Positions 25,626 to 32,971 of a DNA stretch of 32,971 nt are shown here, in pieces. The notes below the pieces were generated by a model. It worked only from the letters and a program-made list of their open reading frames with translations, had not been told where the DNA came from and ran no database searches. Both the position numbers and the translations under genes were made by a program. This DNA comes from Campylobacterales bacterium (lineage in GTDB: Bacteria > Campylobacterota > Campylobacteria > Campylobacterales > Sulfurimonadaceae): the NCBI GenBank assembly GCA_024280035.1, contig JAJRQV010000097.1, positions 1 to 32,971 on the forward strand, read 5' to 3'. How positions within the stretch are numbered: the first letter of the stretch is position 1; every line of letters starts with the position of its first letter.

Positions 25626-25659
25626 AAAAGCTCTCTCTTTCGTTCGTTTCTATCAAATT

Positions 25660-25665
25660 ATTTTA
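25660..25665 (-). promoter_or_regulatory. Putative -10 box of dapB-purF operon
   Basis: TAAAAT on the minus strand, 35 nt upstream of the dapB ATG, in the only intergenic gap before the operon; TTGAAT lies further upstream but at a long distance. Confidence 0.35.
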
Positions 25666-25742
25666 CTCGAAAAATACATTGCATGTACATTTCTTAATTC
25701 AAGATATCGTTTACTGTTTTTGCATAAATTTTTCAAAAAAAA

Positions 25743-26687
25743 CTAGCTATTAAGTTTTTCATCTATATACGTAATTACATTAACACCCGCCACTGCACCA
25801 TCTCCTGCCGCACTAACAACTTGTTTAGGAGCATCTATTCTAAGGTCGCCTGCTGCATAAAGACCAGGAATATTTGTCTGCATTTTTAAATCTACAATCA
25901 CATTACCTGAGGCACTTAAGGCACAAATCGCATTCTCACCCTTTTCATCCATTAAAATACCATTATTAACATTCATACCCACAAAGGTAAAAATTCCCGG
26001 AACTTTTAAGTCACGCTCACCTTCTGGAGTCATCACCTTAAGCCCTGTCACACCCATTACATCACCATAAGCTTCAATAATTGTGGTATTTAAAATCAGT
26101 TCAATATTTTCTGTCTCTTTAAGACGTTTAACTGTGTTTGGAGCCGAACGAAAAGTATCACGTCGATGTACTAAATAAACCTTAGAACAGATATTTGAAA
26201 GGTAAAATGCCTCTTCAAGAGCAGTATCACCACCACCAATTACAGCAACTTCTTTGTTCTTATAAAAGAAACCATCACAGGTGGCACAAGTCGATACACC
26301 CTTTCCAAACAGTTCATCTTCACCTTTAAAACCTGCACGCTTAGGAGTAGAACCGGTACATACAATAACAGACATCGCATCTTCTGTAGTTCCATCACCC
26401 TTATAAATAGTAAAGTTTCCATCATCTTTAAGCTCAACACGTGTTACTTCAACCATCGAGTGTTTAAGTCCAAAACGTTGACACTGTTCAGGCCATGGCA
26501 TCATTAAATCCATACCTGTAATTTCTCCTGTTACACCAGGATAGTTTTCAATTTCAGAAGAACCTGTAATTTGACCACCAGGCATTCCTTTTTCAAACAT
26601 TGTTACATTGGCTAAACCACCACGTGTTGCGTACATTCCCGCTGTAAGCCCTGCTGGACCACCACCAATAATTGCTAAATCTAACAT
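25743..26687 (-). CDS. trxB: Thioredoxin-disulfide reductase
   Basis: This 314-residue flavoprotein has the FAD-binding IIGGGPAGLTAGMYATRGG at the N-terminus, the redox pair C134-A-T-C137 in CATCDGFFYK, the NADPH-binding VIGGGDTALEEAFYLS, and the final FAD contact YAAGDLRIDAPKQVVSAAGDGAVAG. It passes electrons from NADPH to thioredoxin. It lies downstream of trxA and a Trx-fold membrane protein on the same strand. The 91-bp gap before it contains a palindromic repeat that might lower its expression relative to trxA. Confidence 0.96.
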   Translation of the reverse strand: MLDLAIIGGGPAGLTAGMYATRGGLANVTMFEKGMPGGQITGSSEIENYPGVTGEITGMDLMMPWPEQCQRFGLKHSMVEVTRVELKDDGNFTIYKGDGTTEDAMSVIVCTGSTPKRAGFKGEDELFGKGVSTCATCDGFFYKNKEVAVIGGGDTALEEAFYLSNICSKVYLVHRRDTFRSAPNTVKRLKETENIELILNTTIIEAYGDVMGVTGLKVMTPEGERDLKVPGIFTFVGMNVNNGILMDEKGENAICALSASGNVIVDLKMQTNIPGLYAAGDLRIDAPKQVVSAAGDGAVAGVNVITYIDEKLNS

Positions 26688-26708
26688 GTTGTTCCTTATT
26701 ATTTATCG

Positions 26709-26768
26709 TCCATAGATTAAGCTGATTTAGCTGATTTTTTTATCCGTTTAATCGGCTTAATCTATGGA
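26709..26768. repeat. REP-like palindrome B (19-nt arms)
   Basis: TCCATAGATTAAGCTGATT (26709-26727) faces AATCGGCTTAATCTATGGA (26750-26768), 18 of 19 complementary with a 22-nt loop. The right arm differs by one base from the arm of palindrome A at 9559. The left arm also carries 9-nt tandem units (GATTAAGCT-GATTTAGCT-GATT). It sits between the trx-like gene and trxB. Confidence 0.8.
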
Positions 26769-26778
26769 GGGTATTGAG

Positions 26779-27255
26779 TTATAAATCACTAGGCATTTCA
26801 TTAATTGTATCTAATTCTGCAATGATACTATCTTGTTTATAAAGACCCTCTTTAAATTTCTTAATAATAAAGACAGAAGGGGTTTTATATATGTTAAAAC
26901 GTTGAATTATTTTCAAGATTGTATCTGTTCCAGCACGAACATAAGTCACATGTTCATTACTAGGAAAATCTTGTTGATAATAATCAATCGCAAGTATCTT
27001 ATAGGCAGGTCGAAGTTTATTGAGATTTTTTACCGTTCCTGCTTTTTTGGAACTATAAAAAACCACAAGATATTTCTCTTCATCAGGGGTGAAAATCTTG
27101 CCCTGTTCATACACAAGCCATTTGTTGAAATCAATAAATTTGTATTCTTGGAATTTGTAGTTGAAGTAAGCGAAGGCAATCGCAATCATGCCTGCGCCAA
27201 AAAAAGAGGCGAGAAGTGTACCGACCGAGAATAGGCCGCTACCTCGTCGTGCCAT
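26779..27255 (-). CDS. Cysteine-free membrane-anchored thioredoxin-fold protein
   Basis: This 158-residue protein has an N-terminal transmembrane helix (~8-32, FSVGTLLASFFGAGMIAIAFAYF). A thioredoxin-like domain follows: YLVVFYSSKKAGTVKNLNKL in place of the usual FYSxxCxxC strand-helix, then YKILAIDYYQQDF, IIQRFNIYKTPSVFIIKK with the cis-proline-like TPS. It contains no cysteine at all, so it cannot do disulfide exchange by itself. It follows the trxA stop by four bases and precedes trxB, so it is co-transcribed with the thioredoxin system; a structural or chaperone-like role at the membrane is a guess. I cannot name a family. Confidence 0.8.
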   Translation of the reverse strand: MARRGSGLFSVGTLLASFFGAGMIAIAFAYFNYKFQEYKFIDFNKWLVYEQGKIFTPDEEKYLVVFYSSKKAGTVKNLNKLRPAYKILAIDYYQQDFPSNEHVTYVRAGTDTILKIIQRFNIYKTPSVFIIKKFKEGLYKQDSIIAELDTINEMPSDL

Positions 27256-27259
27256 TAAA

Positions 27260-27580
27260 TTATGCTAAAAGAGCGTTAAGTTTTTCTTCGAATGCTTGTT
27301 TAGAAGCAGCACCCACCATTTGCTCAACAACTTCACCATCTTTGAAAAGAATGATTGTTGGGATTGAACGAATACCGTATTTAATAGCGATATCTTGTTC
27401 TTCATCTGTGTTTACCTTACAGATTTTTGCTTTTCCGTCATAATCTTCAGCTAATTCTTCAATTACTGGAGCAATCATACGACATGGTCCACACCATGGT
27501 GCCCAAAAGTCTACTAACGCAACACCTTCTTTAATTGTTTCTTCAATGCTTGCAGCCGTAAGTTCGATGTATTTTGCCAT
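27260..27580 (-). CDS. trxA: Thioredoxin
   Basis: This 106-residue classic thioredoxin has FWAPWCGPCRMIAPVIEELA with Cys30 and Cys33, DEEQDIAIKYGIRSIPTIILFKDG with the cis-proline, and a normal C-terminal helix. It is the general cytosolic dithiol donor, reduced by the TrxB encoded two genes downstream, and a likely donor for the Bcp peroxiredoxin at 9.0 kb. AAGGAAA precedes the ATG and a good TATAAT box lies 33 bases upstream, giving a strong promoter for the trxA-trx-like-trxB unit. Confidence 0.97.
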   Translation of the reverse strand: MAKYIELTAASIEETIKEGVALVDFWAPWCGPCRMIAPVIEELAEDYDGKAKICKVNTDEEQDIAIKYGIRSIPTIILFKDGEVVEQMVGAASKQAFEEKLNALLA

Positions 27581-27612
27581 CTTTATTTCCTTGTTTTAGT
27601 TTAATTAGAAGT

Positions 27613-27618
27613 ATTATA
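27613..27618 (-). promoter_or_regulatory. -10 box of trxA operon
   Basis: Consensus TATAAT on the minus strand within ATCGCTATAATACTTC, 33 nt upstream of the trxA ATG; no clear -35. Confidence 0.6.
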
Positions 27619-27704
27619 GCGATGATATTCTTTATAAAGTCTTACAAAGAATTTATTACTTTTATAATTCAGACTAATATTGTCTTATTTAAGAAAACTG
27701 CTCA

Positions 27705-28031
27705 CTAAAGCGTAATATTCTCAACTAATCTACAAACATTATCTTGAACACTCACCCCATCAATTTGAAAAGCCATATTGAGCCTCTTTTTTTGCATAAA
27801 TCTTTGTGCAGTATTAATAACAAACTGAAGTTTTTTAGGCGTTATATTATAGAGGGGGTCATACGATGAACCCGATTTAACTTCAATAAAATGTAAAACC
27901 TCATCTTTAATGGCGATAATATCTATCTCACCACCTCTAAGTGTGTAGTTACGTTCTATAATTTGAAAACCCAAGTCCCTAAGGTAAAGGCAGGCTTTCT
28001 CTTCTGCAATATCGCCAAGTGCTCGACTCAT
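27705..28031 (-). CDS. UPF0102 / YraN family endonuclease-like protein
   Basis: This 108-residue protein has the YraN pattern: GDIAEEKACLYLRDLGFQIIERNYTLRGGEIDIIAIKDEVLHFIEVKSG. GEIDII...FIEVK is the D-x(n)-E-x-K core of the restriction-endonuclease-like fold. Its cellular function is not settled, though a link to DNA processing is expected from the fold. It lies about 120 bases upstream of trxA on the same strand and downstream of the formate dehydrogenase gene. The intervening gap 28032-28184 holds no gene but a CTTAGGCGAAGCC motif related to other intergenic spots. Confidence 0.9.
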   Translation of the reverse strand: MSRALGDIAEEKACLYLRDLGFQIIERNYTLRGGEIDIIAIKDEVLHFIEVKSGSSYDPLYNITPKKLQFVINTAQRFMQKKRLNMAFQIDGVSVQDNVCRLVENITL

Positions 28032-28184
28032 ATTTGGCTTTGCAACAAGGTGATGGGGGAATGGGAAGAAGAGGGTATAAAAAGAAAAGTTAATGAGGGA
28101 AAAGAAGTATTCTTGTAATATAAAAATTTCATCTTATCTCCTCTTAGGCGAAGCCGTCCTCTTTTCCAATTTTGCAAAATAAAA

Positions 28185-30241
28185 TTATGCTGAAATAACC
28201 TCAACTTCTACTGACTTAAATGCTGCCGTTAAAATCAGGTCATCTTTTCTATCTCCAAAAATGTAGTTTATCTTTGAGTTGTTGTGATGAAAGGTAGTAA
28301 ACAGGGTCCCGGGTTTTACCCCTTGTGTAAATTTTACTTTTAAAGAGGCGGTTTTTCCATGTTCTGTTTTAAGAATTACCCTTCCTTTTGGAAACTTATC
28401 TTCATCTTCAATACTGACTAATAAGATATCTTCTTCATGTTTAGACAGAAGTTTTGGACTCTGTTTAGTTTGTGCTCATTATTATAATGCGGTAAGGCAC
28501 GTCCAGTTGTAAGGTGATAATGTGAAACTTTTTTATTTGTTTTTAACTCAAAAATCTGCCCACGTTCTGCATATTGATGGTAATGGAAGTGCCCAAGCCC
28601 ATCATCTGTTCTAAAATCAAGAAGGTGAAGAACAGGCGTGTCTTCAATATATACTGGCCACTGAAGCCCACGTTTTCTATGACGTTCAAGTCTTTGGTAC
28701 GAAGCGCCAGAAAAACGTCTGTGTGCAACTTCTCTGACCTCATCCCATACCTCCGAAGAGTCTTTGTAATTATACGTTCCTCCCAGTTTATTTTCAATCA
28801 TCTGAATAACTTCCCAATCATCAGGTAAGTCTGTTTGAACAAGCGGTTGAGAAAGGTGAAGTCTACGCATAGCATTTACATAAACTCCAGTTTTTTCATA
28901 AGCTGACTTAACACCAATAACAATATCTGCCTTAGATGCGATATCATTCATAATCACTTCTTGAACTAAAATAAACTCAAGTTCTGCAATCCCCTTATGC
29001 ACCTTATTAAGATTTGGATGGATGTGCGTAATATCTTCACCCATATTATGAAGTGATTTAACCTTTCCTTTAATCATCTCATCAATGAGTTGAGGCGTCA
29101 TTAAACCTACTTCTTTTGGTTCTTGGTAATCGGGATCATAATAAGGAAGTACTCCCATATCACAAGCCCCTTGAACATTATTTTGCCCACGTAAAGGCAT
29201 AAGCCCAGCACCTTGTTTACCAACATTTCCTGTTAAGAATGAAAGGTGAGTAATTGCCATAACCGCTTTTGAACCATCTAAATGTTCTGTAATGCCAAGA
29301 CCCCAAAAAATCATCGATTTTTTAAGTGCATATTCTCTAGCAATTTTAGGAATCATCTTCGCTAGGTCTTCATAACCGGGAAGTGTCTCCATAAACTTAG
29401 GATTAGCATAAGGGTCATTTAGAATTTTGTCTTTGTAATTTTCAAAAAACTTGGTACGGGTGTTAATAAAGTCTTCATTATAAAGTTCTTCATTCAAGAT
29501 AACATACGCCATCATATTTAAAACCAGTAAGTTCGCCTCATGAGGAATTACTGCTTGGTATTTTGCAAACTTACCCAATTTAATGCGACGTACATCAATG
29601 ACTGCAAGGTTATCATGCGTTTGGGCTACATCAATAATACGGTTGGCAACAATAGGGTGTGCCTCAGTTGTATTAGAACCCATAACAATAATAAATTCAG
29701 TATGATAAATATCATCATAAGGATTTGTTGCTGCACCCTCACCCATTGTTGTACGCATCCCCTTAAGAGAAGGAGAGTGACATACACGAGCACAATTATC
29801 TACATGTGGAGAATTTAAGGTATGACGTGTGTACTTTTGAAACAAAAATGCAGACTCACAAGAAGTACGTGCTCCACCAATTGAACAGAGACTATGACGT
29901 CCATATTTCTCTTTTATTTCTAACATCTTTTTAGCAGAAATTGATGTTGCTGTTTCTAAATTAGTTTCATACCATATCTCATCAAAATCGAAAAACTCTT
30001 TTTCATATTCTGAACAAATTTGAGGGTTTTTATCTACAAAACTTTTTCGAATACGTGGTGTTCTAATACGGTTAGGACTCTGCACAAAATCAAAGCCTAA
30101 CTTCCCTTTAATACAGAGTTTACCCTGAGAAACCACACCATCTTTATTGGCAGAAATTTTGTGAATCTTATTATCTTCAACATGCCCAACAATATCACAC
30201 CCTACTCCACAATATGTACAAACGGTATCTATAAGTTCCAC
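28185..30241 (-). pseudogene. Formate dehydrogenase alpha subunit-like molybdopterin oxidoreductase, frameshifted near its C-terminus
   Basis: The N-terminus has no Tat signal and begins with the 4Fe-4S set C8-x2-C11-x3-C15-x27-C43. The Mo/W ligand is Cys154 in NCARVCHSPS, with GSNTTEAHP, DVRRI and GLMPLRGQNNVQGACDMG as in FdhF/FdhA enzymes that oxidise formate to CO2. The uninterrupted frame stops at 28418 after 607 residues in an atypical tail. The C-terminal domain continues in another frame after HYNN (break near 28477): A-Q-T-K-Q-S-P-K-L-L-S-K-H-E-E-D then GVKPGTLFTTFHH and SVEVEVISA to TAA 28185-28187. One base inserted there restores a ~685-residue protein of normal length. No electron-transfer or accessory fdh genes are adjacent, so partner and direction are open. 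Confidence 0.87.
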
Positions 30242-30254
30242 TTTAATGCCTTAC

Positions 30255-30271
30255 GGGTATAAAATATACCC
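30255..30271. promoter_or_regulatory. Inverted repeat in formate dehydrogenase leader
   Basis: GGGTATA-AAA-TATACCC, a perfect 7-bp inverted repeat, lies 14 bases upstream of the fdh ATG on the minus strand. It could be an operator; no regulator is identified. Confidence 0.5.
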
Positions 30272-30344
30272 TTGTAATTTTAATTATGACATATTAGCTT
30301 TTTTCACTTAAAAAGTCATACTTATACAAACACGATTTAAATCA

Positions 30345-32971
30345 TTAAGACTTGAACAAGTATTCGATTCCCTCAAAAAGTTCTTCTTGAGAAATCGGTT
30401 TAGTTAAACACAGATCAAAACCTTCAGCCAAAATATTTTTTCTCTCTTTATCCACAATGTCTGCGGTTAAGGCAGAAATAGGAATATCTTTTGTTAATGG
30501 GTTTGCTTTTAAAATTTTTGTTGCTTCTATCCCATTCATCACAGGCATCTTAATATCCATTAAAACCAGATCAGGTTTATACTTAATTGTCATTTCAACT
30601 GCTTCTTTACCATTAGAAGCTTGCAGAGTCTGAACATGAGTACCTTCTAAGTAGGCTTCAATAAGCAATCGGTTTGTCATAATATCATCCACAATCAAAA
30701 TCAACATATCTTTTAAAACCTGCACTTTAGTTTTCTCATTATTTGTTTTTACTTGCTCTTCAATTAACTCAACATTTTTAAAACTAATAATGAAATTTGA
30801 ACCCTCTTTTTCATACGCATCAACACGAATATTTCCATCCATTAACAGACATAACTGTTTACTAATACTTAAACCAAGACCTGTCCCTCCATAGGTACGA
30901 TATTCTTGGTCTTTTTGTTGCTCAAAGGTATTAAAGATACGTTCTCTTTGACTCTCATCAACACCAATACCTGTATCTTTGACTTCAATAAACAGTTCTT
31001 TGTCTAGACTAAGATATACTTCAATTTTAATTCCACCACTGTCCGTAAATTTAACCGCATTACCAATAATATTAAGTAAAATCTGTTTTAAACGCGTTTC
31101 ATCACTTATAATAGTTAAATCTGGTGCACATTCAATCTTAAAATAGAGATCTTTTTCTTCCAGCTTTAAACGAAAAATATCATGAAGTTCCTTAAGTAGT
31201 TGTGCTAAATTAACTCTTTCTTTACTAAATTCAAGTTTACCAGACTCAATTTTTGAAAGGTCTAAAATATCATTAATAAGATCCAAAAGACTGCGGGCAC
31301 TACTGTAAATGGTATTAATATACTCTTTTTGCACACTTTCTAAATCACTTTTAGCCAAAAGGTCAGCAAAACCTAAAATAGCATTCATAGGGGTGCGAAT
31401 TTCATGCGACATATTAGCAAGAAAGATAGATTTTGAAGCACTCGCTTCTTCTGCTTTACGAATAGCTTTTTTTCTTTGTGTTATATCATGCATAGAAACA
31501 ACAGCCCCTAAGGATTCACCCTCCTTACTGACCATACGTTGCCCATTCGCAATAATAATTTTAGGTTCAGCATGCTTAGTAGCCACCACCATCTCAATAT
31601 TATCAGCCCTACCCTCTTTTAAGGCAATAAACAGAGGAATCTCTTCTACTTTCATTAAGGTTTTACCATCAGCATGATATAAGTCATAATATTGTGCCCA
31701 CTGTGATGCGGGTAAATCTTTTTGCCCAACACCATGTAACTCGCGTAAGGCACGATTAAAATATTTTAAGTTTCCATCAGCATCACACGAAACAATCCCA
31801 TCACTAATATTGTCTAAAATAGCATCTAAAAAAACCTTTTGTTTTACAAGGTCCTCTTTAAAAGCCTCTTCTATAGTTAAATCCCTAATGGTTGAGATGA
31901 TATAAGTATCATCTTCAAAATTAATCGCAACCGTATGCATCTGAACAGGGAAAAAAGAGCCATCTTTTCTTTTATGCTTTGCTTTTATTAAATAACTTCC
32001 CTTTTCACTTATCTTCTGCACAGTTTTATGCCATTGACTTAGATGAAAGCTTTTCTCTTTGAGTTCCCAAATATATTTGGACAGCACTTCTTTATGTGTA
32101 TAACCAAGTTGACGTGTTGTCACACTGTTACAATCAATGATTTTTGCTGTTTTTGCATCAATAATTAAGATTGAATCATTGGTATTTTCATAAGCTTTTT
32201 CTAGAAGTAAGAAACGCTCTTTATTCTTCATAATTTCATCCACATCTGAATGAAAACCAACCATACGGTAGGGCTCTCCTTCTTTATTAAAAAGAGCTTT
32301 TCCTTTATCATGAATCCATTTATAATGACCCTCTTTGTGCCGCATTCTAATAATAAGGTCTATGCCCTTGTTTTTATGCTTAAAATGTTCATCAACCAGT
32401 TTCATAACACGTTTAAAATCTTCAGGGTGAACCTGTTTTTCCCATGATGAAAAATCATTAGCTAACTCATCTTCAGCATAACCCAACATCTCTTTCCATT
32501 TCTTAGAAAGGTACAATTCCCCAGTAATAATATCCCAGTCCCATAAGCCTTCATCTGAACCTTCAATAGCTAACTCGTAACGCTCTTTAAGTCTAATCAG
32601 TTCTCTTTGTTCTTTTAATTCTTGGGTAATATCTCGCAAATAAGCAATAACAAATTCATTTTCATCTATTTTAATGTGACTTAAACGCACTTCAACATCA
32701 AAAATCTCTTTATCTTTTTTTTCATGTGTCCATTTAAAAACAACAATATCTTTCTGTTTTAATGCTTCAAAAATCTCTTTTTTACGTACAGAACTTAAAA
32801 CTCCATCTCGTTGATATTTAGGTGAAAATGCAAGGGGACTTTTATTAAGGAAATCATCTTTTGAACTCAGGTTAAAGAGTTTAACTACTGCCTCGTTAGC
32901 ATCTATAAAATAATCATCTTTTATACGAAACATCGGACTAAAATCTTGTTCAAACATTGCTTTATAATAAA
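30345..32971 (-). CDS. Multi-PAS hybrid sensor histidine kinase (probably 5' truncated by window edge)
   Basis: From the ATG at 32957 the protein has 870 residues. It contains four PAS/PAC modules (~1-110, 125-245, 252-375, 378-500), each ending in a D-I/L-T type PAC end (e.g. AYLRDITQ, STIRDLT, SMHDITQR). A HisKA domain follows with His518 in NMSHEIRTPMNAI, then an ATPase with LLNIIGNAVKFTDSG, DTGIGVDES and GGTGLGLSISK. The receiver domain has ILIVDD and phospho-acceptor Asp801 (LVLMDIKMPVMNG), Lys853 in TKP. No transmembrane helix is visible. The frame is open to the right edge as Y-Y-K-A-M-F-E-Q, which matches the usual PAS start Y-R-A-L-F-E-Q. The real start is therefore probably outside the window, and sensor or membrane segments may be missing. 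The signal is unknown. Confidence 0.9.
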   Translation of the reverse strand, partial: YYKAMFEQDFSPMFRIKDDYFIDANEAVVKLFNLSSKDDFLNKSPLAFSPKYQRDGVLSSVRKKEIFEALKQKDIVVFKWTHEKKDKEIFDVEVRLSHIKIDENEFVIAYLRDITQELKEQRELIRLKERYELAIEGSDEGLWDWDIITGELYLSKKWKEMLGYAEDELANDFSSWEKQVHPEDFKRVMKLVDEHFKHKNKGIDLIIRMRHKEGHYKWIHDKGKALFNKEGEPYRMVGFHSDVDEIMKNKERFLLLEKAYENTNDSILIIDAKTAKIIDCNSVTTRQLGYTHKEVLSKYIWELKEKSFHLSQWHKTVQKISEKGSYLIKAKHKRKDGSFFPVQMHTVAINFEDDTYIISTIRDLTIEEAFKEDLVKQKVFLDAILDNISDGIVSCDADGNLKYFNRALRELHGVGQKDLPASQWAQYYDLYHADGKTLMKVEEIPLFIALKEGRADNIEMVVATKHAEPKIIIANGQRMVSKEGESLGAVVSMHDITQRKKAIRKAEEASASKSIFLANMSHEIRTPMNAILGFADLLAKSDLESVQKEYINTIYSSARSLLDLINDILDLSKIESGKLEFSKERVNLAQLLKELHDIFRLKLEEKDLYFKIECAPDLTIISDETRLKQILLNIIGNAVKFTDSGGIKIEVYLSLDKELFIEVKDTGIGVDESQRERIFNTFEQQKDQEYRTYGGTGLGLSISKQLCLLMDGNIRVDAYEKEGSNFIISFKNVELIEEQVKTNNEKTKVQVLKDMLILIVDDIMTNRLLIEAYLEGTHVQTLQASNGKEAVEMTIKYKPDLVLMDIKMPVMNGIEATKILKANPLTKDIPISALTADIVDKERKNILAEGFDLCLTKPISQEELFEGIEYLFKS

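Noticed and set aside
30345-32971. Kinase as specific regulator of the downstream formate dehydrogenase
   Set aside because: Same strand and about 100 bp apart, but there is no partner response regulator and no evidence for a signal; adjacency alone is not enough.

Overview
The window reads as chromosomal DNA of an AT-rich Campylobacterota (Epsilonproteobacteria) species. This rests on the gene content: a DUF3373-type outer-membrane protein, a fused HisIE, two DUF2393 membrane proteins in tandem, a TIGR01212 radical SAM protein, a Cys-type formate dehydrogenase and an SPFH protein beside ilvE. The neighbourhood yraN-trxA-Trx-like-trxB / dapB-purF resembles free-living sulfur-oxidising members such as the Sulfurimonas group, but genus cannot be fixed from the sequence alone.

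Layout. 1-549: 3' end of an outer-membrane beta-barrel gene, then a 10-G tract. 645-8690 (minus): a specialised-metabolite locus. It comprises a fatty acyl-AMP ligase/NRPS megasynthase with inferred domain order FAAL-ACP-C-C-A-PCP-TE, and an overlapping Sfp-type phosphopantetheinyl transferase. The megasynthase is split into three reading frames by an in-frame TAA and by a one-base loss in a T6 run. 9026-11469 (minus): peroxiredoxin, DUF523 protein and aldehyde dehydrogenase. 11602-11760: a 159-bp MITE-like element. 11791-17433 (plus): a perfect palindromic operator and a tetR-tolC-hlyD-acrB type RND efflux operon whose tolC carries an in-frame TAA. 17573-18028: a group II-like truncated globin.

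18219-22390 (plus) holds ilvE, an SPFH/prohibitin protein, hisIE and two DUF2393 proteins; the second is frameshifted at a T9 run. 22536-25625 (minus) is a tight dapB-purF-radical SAM operon. 25743-27580 (minus) is trxA, a cysteine-free membrane thioredoxin-fold protein, and trxB. Then follow yraN, a frameshifted formate dehydrogenase alpha subunit, and a multi-PAS hybrid histidine kinase that runs to the right edge.

How it works together. The most distinctive system is the FAAL-NRPS/PPTase pair. A fatty acid would be adenylated, loaded on the first carrier protein and condensed with one amino acid, predicted as threonine from the A-domain pocket residues, then released by the terminal thioesterase. 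The PPTase would activate the carrier domains. All active-site motifs I could check are intact despite the two lesions. Across the window four genes carry five reading-frame lesions (two TAA codons, three indels). This suggests recent decay, switchable homopolymers or consensus errors, and read-level checking would separate these.

Intergenic DNA is rich in inverted repeats: a 19-nt REP-like unit in two loci, a 7-bp tandem repeat, several terminators and a likely TetR operator. I saw no CRISPR array, tRNA or rRNA.
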